DNA from: Clostridiales bacterium
GTDB taxonomy: Bacteria; Bacillota; Clostridia; Oscillospirales; Oscillospiraceae
NCBI GenBank assembly: GCA_004556755.1
Contig: SFFW01000003.1
Location: 1 to 64,000, forward strand
Direction: 5' to 3'
Length of the DNA stretch: 64,000 nt
Shown: positions 40,803 through 48,957 of the stretch, piece by piece
How the letters are laid out: every line of letters starts with the position of its first letter
How positions within the stretch are numbered: the first letter of the stretch is position 1
The notes under the pieces: model-generated
Told to the model about the DNA's origin: nothing
Databases searched by the model: none
Seen by the model: only the letters and a program-made list of their open reading frames with translations
Made by a program: the position numbers and the translations under genes

Positions 40803-43220
40803 ATGAAATACGATTTTGCCGCAATAGAAAAGAAATGGCAGGAAAATTGGGAAAAAACCAAACCTTACGCCGCAATTACCGGCGATCCGAGACCTAAGTT
40901 TTACGGACTTATCGAGTTCCCGTACCCTTCGGGTCAGGGACTGCACGTCGGTCACCCCAGACCCTTTACGGCGATCGACATCGTGTGCCGCAAAAGGAGA
41001 ATGCAGGGCTACAACGTCCTGTTTCCCATCGGCTTTGACGCATTCGGTCTGCCCACCGAGAACTATGCGATAAAGACCCATATCCACCCCACCAAGGTGA
41101 CGGCGGCGAACATCAAGACCTTTACCTCTCAGCTCAAGATGCTGGGCTATGGCTTTGACTGGGACAGAGTTGTCGATACGACCGACCCCAAGTACTACAA
41201 GTGGACCCAGTGGATATTCCTCCAGATGTACAAGCACGGGCTTGCGTATAAGGCGACGATGCCCGTGAACTGGTGTACCTCCTGCAAGTGCGTGCTTGCA
41301 AACGAGGAGGTCGTGGACGGCGTATGCGAGCGCTGCGGCAGCGAGGTCGTGCGCAAGGAAAAGAGCCAGTGGATGCTGGCGATCACCAAGTACGCACAGC
41401 GCCTTATCGACGATCTGGACGATCTCGACTACCTTGAGAGAGTCAAGATCCAGCAGAAGAATTGGATCGGACGCTCCACCGGTGCCGAAATAACCTTTGA
41501 CACCAACCTCGGCGAAAAGGTGACGGTGTACACCACGAGACCCGACACCCTTTTCGGCACGAGCTATATGGTCATTTCGCCGGAGCATCCGCTGCTTGAG
41601 AAGTGGCTGCCTGAGATCGAAAACCGTGATGAGGTCGAGGCGTACCGCATCGAGGCGGGCAGAAAGTCCGACTTCGAGCGAGGTGAGCTTAACAAGGAAA
41701 AGACCGGCGTGCGCCTTGCGGGCGTTGAGGTTATGAACCCCGTTACCGGCAAGCCCCTGCCGATGTTCGTCTCCGACTATGTTCTCATGGGCTACGGCAC
41801 CGGCATAGTCATGGGCGTTCCGGGACACGACCAGCGTGACTGGGAGTTTGCGACCAAGTTCGGTCTGCCGATAATCGAGGTTGTTTCCGGCGGCGACGTA
41901 ACGAAGGGCGCATTCGTTGCAAAGGACGACAGCGCCGTCATGGTAAACTCCGGCTTCCTCAACGGCATGACCGTAAAAGAAGCCATCCCCGCAATGAAAA
42001 AGTACCTTGAGGAAAAAGGTATAGGCGTCGAGAAGGTCAACTACAAGCTCCGTGACTGGGTGTTCTCACGTCAGCGTTACTGGGGCGAGCCTATCCCGAT
42101 GATTAACTGCCCCGAATGCGGTTGGGTACCCGTGCCGGAGGAGGAGCTGCCGCTCGTCCTGCCCGACGTGGAAAACTACGAGCCGACCGATAACGGCGAA
42201 AGCCCCATCGCAAAGATGCGTGACTGGGTGGAATGCACCTGCCCCAAGTGCGGCGGCAAGGCCGAGCGTGAGACAGATACGATGCCTAACTGGGCAGGCT
42301 CAAGCTGGTACTGGCTCCGCTATATGGATCCGCACAACGACAAGGAGTTCGTCTCCAAGGAAGCCGAAAACTACTGGGGTCCCGTTGACTGGTACAACGG
42401 CGGTATGGAGCATACCACGCTGCACCTCCTGTACTCCCGCTTCTGGCACAAATTCCTGTACGACATCGGTGAGGTCCACACCAAGGAGCCTTACGCAAAG
42501 CGTACATCCCACGGCATGATCCTCGGCGAGGGCGGCGAAAAGATGAGCAAGTCGAGGGGCAACGTCATAAACCCGAACGACATTGTCAATCAGTACGGCG
42601 CCGACACTCTGCGTCTGCACATTATGTTCATCGGCGACTTTGAAAAGGCGGTGTCGTGGTCTAACGAGGCAGTCAAGGGCTCAAAGCGCTTCCTCGACCG
42701 CTGTTGGAACCTCATGGAGCTTGCGAGCGACGACGAGGGCTATTCCGCAAAGAACGAGAGCGTTGTCCACAAGACCGTGAAAAAGGTCGGCGCCGACATC
42801 GAGGAGCTGAAGATGAACACGGCGATCGCCGCTCTGATGAGCATGGTCAACGACTTCTACGCAAACGGCTGCACCAAGGGCGAGGTCAAAACTCTGCTCC
42901 TGCTTTTAAGCCCCTTTGCTCCGCATATCGTTGAGGAAATGTGGGAACAGATGGGCTTTGCCGCAGCCGAGGGCAAGATGGCGATGCAGATGCCGTGGCC
43001 TTCCTACACCGATTCCAAGACCGTTGACAACGAGTGCGAGATGGCGGTCCAGGTGAACGGTAAGCTCAAGACCACGATCAAGGCGCCCGTTGACTCCGAG
43101 GACGACTACGTTGTTGAGCTTGCCTGCAAGGACGCAAAGGTCGCACCGCTGCTTGAGGGCAAAACGCTTGTCAAGACCATTGTCAGGAAAAACAAGATAG
43201 TCAGCCTTGTGGTAAAATAA
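40803..43220 (+). CDS. leuS: Leucyl-tRNA synthetase
   Basis: 805 residues. It charges tRNA-Leu. The HIGH-type motif is HVGHPRPFTAIDI near residue 49; KMSKS sits in GGEKMSKSRGN (about 579-589). The editing domain lies between, with TTRPDTLFGTSYMV. Two zinc-like cysteine knots are visible: CTSCKCVLANEEVVDGVCERC and CPECGWVP...CTCPKCGG. ATG 40803 follows GGGAGATA. Only 42 bases separate it from rsfS, so there is no room for a T-box leader. Confidence 0.96.
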   Translation: MKYDFAAIEKKWQENWEKTKPYAAITGDPRPKFYGLIEFPYPSGQGLHVGHPRPFTAIDIVCRKRRMQGYNVLFPIGFDAFGLPTENYAIKTHIHPTKVTAANIKTFTSQLKMLGYGFDWDRVVDTTDPKYYKWTQWIFLQMYKHGLAYKATMPVNWCTSCKCVLANEEVVDGVCERCGSEVVRKEKSQWMLAITKYAQRLIDDLDDLDYLERVKIQQKNWIGRSTGAEITFDTNLGEKVTVYTTRPDTLFGTSYMVISPEHPLLEKWLPEIENRDEVEAYRIEAGRKSDFERGELNKEKTGVRLAGVEVMNPVTGKPLPMFVSDYVLMGYGTGIVMGVPGHDQRDWEFATKFGLPIIEVVSGGDVTKGAFVAKDDSAVMVNSGFLNGMTVKEAIPAMKKYLEEKGIGVEKVNYKLRDWVFSRQRYWGEPIPMINCPECGWVPVPEEELPLVLPDVENYEPTDNGESPIAKMRDWVECTCPKCGGKAERETDTMPNWAGSSWYWLRYMDPHNDKEFVSKEAENYWGPVDWYNGGMEHTTLHLLYSRFWHKFLYDIGEVHTKEPYAKRTSHGMILGEGGEKMSKSRGNVINPNDIVNQYGADTLRLHIMFIGDFEKAVSWSNEAVKGSKRFLDRCWNLMELASDDEGYSAKNESVVHKTVKKVGADIEELKMNTAIAALMSMVNDFYANGCTKGEVKTLLLLLSPFAPHIVEEMWEQMGFAAAEGKMAMQMPWPSYTDSKTVDNECEMAVQVNGKLKTTIKAPVDSEDDYVVELACKDAKVAPLLEGKTLVKTIVRKNKIVSLVVK

Positions 43221-43242
43221 GCGGATATAAGAATAATTGTGG

Positions 43243-43271
43243 TTGACATTGGACTGTAAAACAAGTATAAT
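43243..43271 (+). promoter_or_regulatory. Strong promoter of rpsU
   Basis: TTGACA (43243-43248), 17-base spacer, TATAAT (43266-43271): both boxes match the consensus. The 60-base leader that follows contains two short hairpins (GCCAAA-GAG-TTTGGC and a GCGCC-GCAA-GGCGT stem). Confidence 0.9.
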
Positions 43272-43339
43272 GTCATTCGTTAAGCCAAAGAGTTTGGCCC
43301 TTAAAGCGCCGCAAGGCGTTAATGGAGGGAGTGAAATAA

Positions 43340-43525
43340 ATGTCTGAAATCTATGTCAAGGAAAATGAGTCTCTGGACAATGCTCTTAAAAGATTCAAGC
43401 GCAGCTGCGCAAAGGCCGGCGTTCTGCAGGACCTCAGAAAGAAGGAGTACTATCAGAGTCCCAGCGTAAAGCGCCGCAAAAAGAGCGAGGCCGCACGCAA
43501 GAACAAGAACAAGAGATACTACTAA
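43340..43525 (+). CDS. rpsU: 30S ribosomal protein S21
   Basis: 61 residues, highly basic C-terminus. S21 joins the 30S platform and helps initiation. MSEIYVKENESLDNALKRFK and KEYYQSPSVKRRKKSEAARK are typical. GGAGGGAG precedes ATG 43340. It is monocistronic, with a consensus promoter and a strong terminator. Confidence 0.97.
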   Translation: MSEIYVKENESLDNALKRFKRSCAKAGVLQDLRKKEYYQSPSVKRRKKSEAARKNKNKRYY

Positions 43526-43526
43526 T

Positions 43527-43563
43527 TAAAAAAGCCTGTACCGATTTGGTACAGGCTTTTTTA
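43527..43563. terminator. Bidirectional terminator after rpsU
   Basis: AAAAAAGCCTGTACC-GATTT-GGTACAGGCTTTTTT. It also ends the converging proX-type gene. Confidence 0.92.
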
Positions 43564-43567
43564 TTGC

Positions 43568-44128
43568 TTATTCCTCAACGCTCCACGGCAGCTCAACTGC
43601 CGTAAAGCCGTGATGCACGGCGGGGAGGAACTTATCCGTAATATCCGTCGTCCTGATCTTAAGAGACGAGGTGTTCATGCACGGGTGGCAGCCGAGAAAT
43701 TCGTCCTTTAAAACGTCGGAATCAATGACGGCTTTGACCTTGCCACCGGTGTCGTTCATCAGACAGAGGATGCTGACGGAGCCGGGCGTGACCCCCAAAA
43801 GCTCCTCCATGTGCTGCGGCGAGGCAAAGGAGAGCCGAGCCGTGCCGAGCTGCTTTGACAGGAGCTTGGTCTTAAACGGCTTATCGCCCGGCATGAGCAG
43901 CAGATAAAACTCCGTCTGCTGGCGGTTCGTGAGAAATAGATTCTTGCAGATGTGTGCGCCGAGTACGGCTTCCGCATCCATGCAGTCGGCGATGGTGTCG
44001 GCGTGGGGATGGTCAACGGAAACGCAGTCGATGCCGAGAGTCTCCAAAAGCTCTCTTGCCCGCCTTTCAACCTGCGCTCTCGATTCGAGATCCGACGGCT
44101 TGCCGGAATATACTTCTGATACCTTCAT
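43568..44128 (-). CDS. Prolyl-tRNA editing (YbaK/ProX-type) protein
   Basis: 186 residues. The YbaK/ProRS-INS fold removes wrongly attached alanine or cysteine from tRNA-Pro in trans. LGIDCVSVDHPHADTIADCM, AHICKNLFLTNRQQTEFYLL and KLLSKQLGTARLSFASPQHM fit the ProX (PrdX) branch, which handles Ala-tRNA-Pro; GVTPGSVSILCLMND and GCHPCMNTSSLKI complete it. ATG 44128 has GAGGTG upstream; the longer frame starting at 44233 would overlap the next gene. It is 4 bases downstream of the CoA-transferase gene and likely in its operon. Confidence 0.9.
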   Translation of the reverse strand: MKVSEVYSGKPSDLESRAQVERRARELLETLGIDCVSVDHPHADTIADCMDAEAVLGAHICKNLFLTNRQQTEFYLLLMPGDKPFKTKLLSKQLGTARLSFASPQHMEELLGVTPGSVSILCLMNDTGGKVKAVIDSDVLKDEFLGCHPCMNTSSLKIRTTDITDKFLPAVHHGFTAVELPWSVEE

Positions 44129-44132
44129 ATTT

Positions 44133-45467
44133 TCACCTCTTGTTAGACGGAAGCCATATGTGCATTTCGTCCGCCTTGCGTATAAGCTCGTCCCGGAAAT
44201 CGGGGTGCGCAATGCCGATGAGCATATCGGCACGCTCCCAAGTCGTGCGACCTGCGAGGTTCACGGCGCCGTATTCGGTGACGACGTAAAACGCCTGACT
44301 TCTCGGCGTCGTGACAATATCGCCGTTAAACGTCGGAACTATGCGGCTTTTAAGCTCGCCCTTGCGATTCTTGTAGGTGCTGCTCATGCAGATAAACGCC
44401 TTACCGTTGCGGCTCATGCTTGCACCGGTCACAAAGTCGAGCTGACCGCCCGTGCCGCTTATCTGCCGTGTTCCGGCGCTTTCGGAGGAAATCTGTCCGA
44501 AAAGGTCGGCGGAAATGCAGGCGTTTATGGAGACCATGTTTTCGTTTGCGGCGATGACGTTCGGGTCGTTGACGTATGACAGAGGGTAGCCGCAGAAGTC
44601 GGAGTTGTTGTCGAGCCAGTCGTACATCTCACGGCTGCCGATCGCAAGACCTAAAATACCGACACCTCGGTGCAGCGTCTTTCCGACATTTGTAAGTTTG
44701 CCCGCCTTGTACATGGAAAGGTATGCGTCGGAGCAAAGCTCGGTGTGCATACCGAGGTCACGAAGGTCACTTTCTGCGATAAGCTCACCCAAGGCGTTCG
44801 GCATACCGCCGATGCCGAGCTGAACCGTTGCGCCGTTTCGTATGTGCGGCAGAACGTGCCGAGCGATGCGGATGTCGGTCTCGGTGGGAGCGGGATTCGG
44901 CATCTCATACAGCGGAGGATCGCCGCTCTCGACTATCATATCGACCTGACTTATGTGTATGCGAACGTCTTCACTGCCGAGTATCCTCGGCGTGTTGCGG
45001 TTGACCTCAACTATGACGACGGCGCTGTTGTCGGCAATGCACTTTGACAGACCGAGAGAGCTGCCGAAGTAAAAATAGCCCTCGTCGTCCATGCCGGAGA
45101 CAGTCACCATGCACACGTCTGAGTGCAAAAAATTCTTGTAATACCAAGCAAGATTGCGGAATATCATCGGCTCGAAAAACGCCCTGCCGCAGTCGATTAG
45201 CCTGCGCTCGTAGGCGGAGCAATGCCAGGTGTTGTAGACGAAATGCTCAAGCGTCGGGTCACATTCTACGACCGCAATAGGTCCGAAAATAAGGTCGCCC
45301 CTGATCTTGACGCTGTGCAGCTCGTCACGCCGCAGGCTAAGCGCTCTGTCAAGCGTCACGGGGAAGCTGAGATTTGAGGTGTATTCCACCCAGTCGCCGC
45401 TTTTGACGCAGCGGACCGCTTCATCTGCGGTGCGAAGCTTTCTTGCGTATTCTGCCGAATAATCCAT
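44133..45467 (-). CDS. Butyryl-CoA:acetate CoA-transferase-like enzyme
   Basis: 444 residues of the acetyl-CoA hydrolase/transferase family. The sequence follows butyryl-CoA:acetate CoA-transferase (But) and 4-hydroxybutyrate CoA-transferase: LGIGGMPNALGELIAES, GMHTEL with the presumed catalytic E243, QISGTGGQLDFVTGAS, VVTEYGAVNLAGRTTWERA and IGIAHPDFRDELI near the end. In gut Clostridia But forms butyrate at the end of fermentation. But and 4HB-CoA transferase cannot be firmly separated by eye. ATG 45467 follows GGAGGCGG. Promoter at 45495-45523. Confidence 0.82.
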   Translation of the reverse strand: MDYSAEYARKLRTADEAVRCVKSGDWVEYTSNLSFPVTLDRALSLRRDELHSVKIRGDLIFGPIAVVECDPTLEHFVYNTWHCSAYERRLIDCGRAFFEPMIFRNLAWYYKNFLHSDVCMVTVSGMDDEGYFYFGSSLGLSKCIADNSAVVIVEVNRNTPRILGSEDVRIHISQVDMIVESGDPPLYEMPNPAPTETDIRIARHVLPHIRNGATVQLGIGGMPNALGELIAESDLRDLGMHTELCSDAYLSMYKAGKLTNVGKTLHRGVGILGLAIGSREMYDWLDNNSDFCGYPLSYVNDPNVIAANENMVSINACISADLFGQISSESAGTRQISGTGGQLDFVTGASMSRNGKAFICMSSTYKNRKGELKSRIVPTFNGDIVTTPRSQAFYVVTEYGAVNLAGRTTWERADMLIGIAHPDFRDELIRKADEMHIWLPSNKR

Positions 45468-45494
45468 AGCCGCCTCCGATAATTTGATGCCGTT

Positions 45495-45523
45495 ATTATC
45501 GCACAATTTGCCGAAAATGGCAA
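45495..45523 (-). promoter_or_regulatory. Promoter of the CoA-transferase gene
   Basis: On the minus strand TTGCCA (45518-45523), 17-base spacer, GATAAT (45495-45500), 27 bases before the start codon. Confidence 0.7.
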
Positions 45524-45536
45524 TAGAGGCTTACCC

Positions 45537-45565
45537 TTGTAAAATCGGCTCAAACATAGTACAAT
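45537..45565 (+). promoter_or_regulatory. Promoter of the 8-oxoguanine glycosylase gene
   Basis: TTGTAA (45537-45542), 17-base spacer, TACAAT (45560-45565), 22 bases before ATG 45588. It diverges from the CoA-transferase promoter. Confidence 0.7.
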
Positions 45566-45587
45566 ATAGTGAAAACGAGGTGAGACC

Positions 45588-46445
45588 ATGAACACTATTG
45601 AGCTATGCGGAACAGACAAGCTCGACATAGTAAAAACCTTCGAATGCGGGCAATGCTTCCGTTGGAACGCCGACGAAAACGGAGTGTATCACGGCGTTGC
45701 CGGAGAAAACCCTGCAAAGGTATTTGTTAACGGCGGCAAGGTTTACATAACATCGGAAGCGCCGGAGAGCTTTTGGCGCAGCTACTTTGACATGGACACC
45801 GATTATGAGCTTGCGGCTGCAGGCTTTACGGGGGAATACTTGGAGCGCTGCCGAGAGTTCGGAAAGGGCATCCGCATACTCAGGCAGGAACCGTGGGAGG
45901 CACTTTGCTCGTTTATCATTTCCCAGTGCAACAACATCATCCGCATCAAGGGCATTGTCGAACGGCTTTGCGAAAGCTTCGGAAAAGCTGTCCGTTTTGA
46001 TGGCAAATGCTGCTATACTTTCCCTTCGGCGGATACTGTGGCTGCGCTCGGTGAGGACGATCTCAAGGTGCTGCGCTGCGGCTACCGTGCGGAGTATATA
46101 ATCACGGCGGCGAGAGCGGTCTGCACGGGTGAGCTTGACCTGCAAGGGCTAAAGGAACTTGACTGCCGTGAGGCGGTGAAGGAGCTTCGGAAGCTGAAGG
46201 GCATAGGGGAGAAGGTTGCTAACTGCGTCGTTCTGTTTGGGCTTAACCACACGGAGGCGTTTCCTATTGACGTGTGGATGAAGCGAGCACTAAAGGAGCA
46301 TTTTCCGCCGGACTTTGACCCCGAAACCCTCGGAAGGTATGCCGGACTTGCACAGCAGTATATCTTCTATTATGCAAGAAGCGGCGCCGGGGCAAATGCT
46401 CCGAAAAACGCCGAAATGCTTTGCGGTACTGGAATAATTACTTGA
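45588..46445 (+). CDS. 8-oxoguanine DNA glycosylase (OGG1-like)
   Basis: 285 residues. It excises oxidised guanine from DNA. The N-terminal TBP-like domain contains TFECGQCFRWNADENGVYHG. The helix-hairpin-helix region reads LRKLKGIGEKVANCVVLFGL with the lysine that forms the Schiff base, and the conserved aspartate follows in FPIDVWMKRAL. The EPWEALCSFIISQCNNIIRI segment is also diagnostic. GAGGTGAG precedes the ATG. It is single-gene; the -35 box of the next operon overlaps its stop. Confidence 0.92.
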   Translation: MNTIELCGTDKLDIVKTFECGQCFRWNADENGVYHGVAGENPAKVFVNGGKVYITSEAPESFWRSYFDMDTDYELAAAGFTGEYLERCREFGKGIRILRQEPWEALCSFIISQCNNIIRIKGIVERLCESFGKAVRFDGKCCYTFPSADTVAALGEDDLKVLRCGYRAEYIITAARAVCTGELDLQGLKELDCREAVKELRKLKGIGEKVANCVVLFGLNHTEAFPIDVWMKRALKEHFPPDFDPETLGRYAGLAQQYIFYYARSGAGANAPKNAEMLCGTGIIT

Positions 46446-46470
46446 TTATGATACGCCGATATAGTATAAT
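46442..46470 (+). promoter_or_regulatory. Promoter of the sirtuin-glycosyltransferase-tmk operon
   Basis: TTGATT (46442-46447), 17-base spacer, TATAAT (46465-46470), 32 bases before ATG 46503. The -35 box overlaps the stop codon of the upstream gene. Confidence 0.75.
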
Positions 46471-46502
46471 AAAATAATTCAAACGGGAAGGGAGACCGCA
46501 GT

Positions 46503-47219
46503 ATGGACGAGAAAAATCAGATCTTGAAAAACTGGATAGACAGCAGCGACAACGTGGTGTTTTTCGGCGGCGCCGGAGTGTCCACGGAGAGCGGGATCCC
46601 CGACTTCCGCAGCGTTGACGGGCTGTACAACCAGCAGTGGAAATACCCTCCCGAAACGATACTCAGCCACAGCTTTTTCGTCCGCTATCCGGAGGAGTAT
46701 TACCGCTTCCACCGTGAAAAGCTCGTTATCGACGGTGTGAAACCGAACGCCGCTCACTTAAAGCTTGCGGAGCTTGAGCGTGAGGGAAAGCTCCGTGCGG
46801 TGATAACTCAGAATATAGACGGGCTGCATCAGGCGGCGGGCAGCAAAAACGTGCTTGAGCTGCACGGCAGCATTTTAAGAAGCTACTGCTCTGCCTGCGG
46901 AAAGCCCTACCCGGCGGATAAGATGAACCACGGCGAGGGAGTGCCGAATTGCTCCTGCGGCGGCGTTATAAGACCCGACATCGTTTTGTATGAGGAGCCG
47001 CTGGATGAGAGCATAATGACACGGGCGCTTCACTACATTTCGGAGGCTGATGTGCTTATAATCGGAGGGACGTCACTGAACGTCTACCCGGCTGCGGGAC
47101 TGATAAATTATTACCGGGGCAATAAGCTTGCGCTCATTAACCTCGGCAGCACGCCCTATGACAATGAGGCGGATCTTGTGATAAACGAAAAAATCGGAAG
47201 GGTGTTCGGTAGGCTTTGA
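46503..47219 (+). CDS. cobB: NAD-dependent protein deacylase (sirtuin)
   Basis: 238 residues. It removes acyl groups from lysines using NAD. FFGGAGVSTESGIPDFRS (about 19-36), TQNIDGLHQAAG, the catalytic histidine in LELHGSI (about 118-124), and a four-cysteine zinc site CSACGKPYPADKM ... NCSCGGVIRPDIV. IIGGTSLNVYPAAGLI binds NAD. Start ATG 46503 follows GGGAGACC. The stop overlaps the next TTG start by 4 bases. Confidence 0.94.
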   Translation: MDEKNQILKNWIDSSDNVVFFGGAGVSTESGIPDFRSVDGLYNQQWKYPPETILSHSFFVRYPEEYYRFHREKLVIDGVKPNAAHLKLAELEREGKLRAVITQNIDGLHQAAGSKNVLELHGSILRSYCSACGKPYPADKMNHGEGVPNCSCGGVIRPDIVLYEEPLDESIMTRALHYISEADVLIIGGTSLNVYPAAGLINYYRGNKLALINLGSTPYDNEADLVINEKIGRVFGRL

Positions 47220-47959
47220 GTAGGATAGAAGTGCTTGGCGTCGGGTTTGACAATCTGACGAGGGAAGAAACGGTCAATGCGTGCATGAAGCTTATAGAAA
47301 AGCACGCATCCTCATACATGGTAACGCCCAACCCCGAAATAGTCATGGCGAGCTGGGATAACGAAGCGCTCAAAACCGCAGCGGAAAATGCCGACCTCGT
47401 CATATCGGACGGTATCGGTGTCGTAAAGGCGGCAAAGATCCTCGGCACCCCGCTTAAAGAGCGTCTGCCGGGCATCGAGATATGCGAAGCCGTGATAGAG
47501 CGGCTGTCCGACATCGGCGGGAGCGTCTTCCTGCTTGGCGCAAAGCCCGGCGTTGCGGAAAAGGCGGCAGAGAATCTTAAGAAAAAGTACCCCGGACTTG
47601 TCGTCTGCGGTACGCAGGACGGATATTTTAAGGACTCGGAGCCGATCATCGAGGCGATAAACGCCGCAAAGCCCGATTTTCTGATGGTGTGCCTCGGCGC
47701 ACCGAAGCAGGAGCTGTGGATGTACGACAACGCATCCCGTCTCGACGTGGGACTTATGGGCGGTCTCGGCGGATCGCTGGACGTGTTTGCGGGAGTGACC
47801 GACAGAGCGCCGAAGATCTGGCAAAGGCTCGGACTTGAGTGGCTCCACCGATGCATAAAGGAGCCGTGGCGCTTTAAACGCATTGCAAGGCTCCCGCTGT
47901 TTATGACTAAAGCCGTAGAAACGAGGATTAAAAGAACTTTCAATGGACACAAAGGGTAA
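47216..47959 (+). CDS. WecG/TagA/CpsF-family glycosyltransferase
   Basis: 247 residues. Members add N-acetylmannosamine or N-acetylmannosaminuronate to lipid-linked sugars in wall teichoic acid or polysaccharide synthesis. Characteristic segments: VTPNPEIVMASWDNE, LVISDGIGVVKAAKILG, VFLLGAKPGVAEKAAENLKK, PDFLMVCLGAPKQELWMYD and VGLMGGLGGSLDVFAGVTDR. TTG 47216 is the start that overlaps the sirtuin stop; no ATG fits. Its product may feed the LCP ligase encoded at 39169-40398. Confidence 0.93.
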   Translation: MSRIEVLGVGFDNLTREETVNACMKLIEKHASSYMVTPNPEIVMASWDNEALKTAAENADLVISDGIGVVKAAKILGTPLKERLPGIEICEAVIERLSDIGGSVFLLGAKPGVAEKAAENLKKKYPGLVVCGTQDGYFKDSEPIIEAINAAKPDFLMVCLGAPKQELWMYDNASRLDVGLMGGLGGSLDVFAGVTDRAPKIWQRLGLEWLHRCIKEPWRFKRIARLPLFMTKAVETRIKRTFNGHKG

Positions 47960-48617
47960 GCTGATAGTATTTGAAGGGATAGACGGAAGCGGCAAATCCG
48001 CACATTACAGAAGGGTCTGTGCCAGACTTCAGGAGGACGGCGTCGACTACCGTCACATAGTTTTTCCCCGCTACGATAACGAAAGCTCCGCACTCATCCG
48101 TATGTACCTAAACGGGGAGTTCGGCTCAAATCCGACGGATGTCAATGCGTACACGGCATCGACCTTCTTTGCCGTGGACAGATTTGCATCCTATAAAAGA
48201 GACTGGGGCGAGTACCACTCTGCGGGCGGCTTTGTGCTGTCCGACAGGTACACGACCTCCAATGCGGTGCATCAGGGATCGAAGCTGCCGGATGACGAGC
48301 TGCTGCCGTTTTTCGACTGGCTGTACGATCTTGAGCATAACAAAATGGGACTGCCTGTCCCGGACCTTGTGATATACCTCGACGTGGACATCGAGACCTC
48401 GCTTGCGAGGATGAAGCACCGTCAGGAAAAGACGAACACTCATGCCGACATCCACGAGAAGGACATTGAGTATCTCAAAAACTGTCTCCGTGTTGCGGAC
48501 AAAGCCGCCGAGCATTACAGATGGCACAGGATACCGTTTTTGTCAAACGGCGTCGAACGCAGCATCGAGGACAAGCACGAGGAGATATACTCCGTCATTA
48601 TGGACGCATTAGAATAA
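47943..48617 (+). CDS. tmk: Thymidylate kinase
   Basis: 224 residues. It phosphorylates dTMP to dTDP. The P-loop is FEGIDGSGKSAHY (about 10-22); DRYTTSNAVHQGSKLP is the DR-Y/H segment, and DLVIYLDVDIETSLARMKHR follows. It resembles the clostridial branch with a long lid. It overlaps the glycosyltransferase gene by 17 bases. Confidence 0.93.
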   Translation: MDTKGKLIVFEGIDGSGKSAHYRRVCARLQEDGVDYRHIVFPRYDNESSALIRMYLNGEFGSNPTDVNAYTASTFFAVDRFASYKRDWGEYHSAGGFVLSDRYTTSNAVHQGSKLPDDELLPFFDWLYDLEHNKMGLPVPDLVIYLDVDIETSLARMKHRQEKTNTHADIHEKDIEYLKNCLRVADKAAEHYRWHRIPFLSNGVERSIEDKHEEIYSVIMDALE

Positions 48618-48644
48618 AAACTGAGACTCCCGAAGGAGTCTCAG
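48616..48644 (-). terminator. Terminator of the Cys/Gly-rich peptide gene
   Basis: CTGAGACTCC-TTCG-GGAGTCTCAG on the minus strand followed by TTTTTATT; the UUCG-type tetraloop makes it very stable. It also flanks the tmk stop on the plus strand. Confidence 0.88.
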
Positions 48645-48657
48645 AAGCACTGGAGCT

Positions 48658-48798
48658 TTAGCAGCCGCAGCCGTTGTTGTTGCCGCAGCCGCAGCCACAG
48701 CCGTCGTTGTTGCCGCAGCCGCAGCCGCCGCAGGCGAAGAAGAGTATCAGGAGAATGATGATGATCCAGATGCAGCTGTTATTGTTTCCACAGAACAT
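48658..48798 (-). CDS. Small Cys/Gly/Asn-rich membrane peptide, 46 residues
   Basis: ATG 48798 with AAAGGG 9 bases upstream. The peptide starts MFCGNNNSC, has one hydrophobic helix IWIIIILLILFFA (about 10-22), then a tail of CGCGNN-type repeats holding ten cysteines out of about 24 residues. The upstream extension to 48855 has no ribosome binding site. Short proteins of this design (NNNSC, one helix, Cys/Gly/Asn tail) occur in sporulating Firmicutes, sometimes as YjcZ-like proteins; the resemblance is from memory. It could be membrane-bound with a metal-binding or cross-linking tail. A strong terminator follows, supporting a real gene. Confidence 0.7.
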   Translation of the reverse strand: MFCGNNNSCIWIIIILLILFFACGGCGCGNNDGCGCGCGNNNGCGC

Positions 48799-48957
48799 AA
48801 AATAACCCTTTCCCCGCACAATGTATTGCGTGTCACCGTCCGGTGCGGCGGACAATTGTGAGCGCTGCTATAACGGAATACGCAGAACTTTCTGCGCCTG
48901 AGATATATTATGCCGGACCACGGATTCCGGTTACTAACCGATCAAAGGAGATATGCA

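Noticed and set aside
43272..43339. Possible S21 autoregulatory RNA leader
   Set aside because: Only two short hairpins are seen, with no resemblance to a known ribosomal-protein leader; not enough to call.
48660..48740. Short tandem repeats that could suggest a CRISPR or VNTR
   Set aside because: The repeats are the codons of a Cys/Gly/Asn-rich peptide; there are no spacers and no cas genes.
48853..48866. Sequence resembling half of a lac operator (AATTGTGAGCGCT)
   Set aside because: The second half-site is absent, no LacI-type gene is nearby, and a 13-base match in 64 kb between unrelated signals is not meaningful without symmetry.
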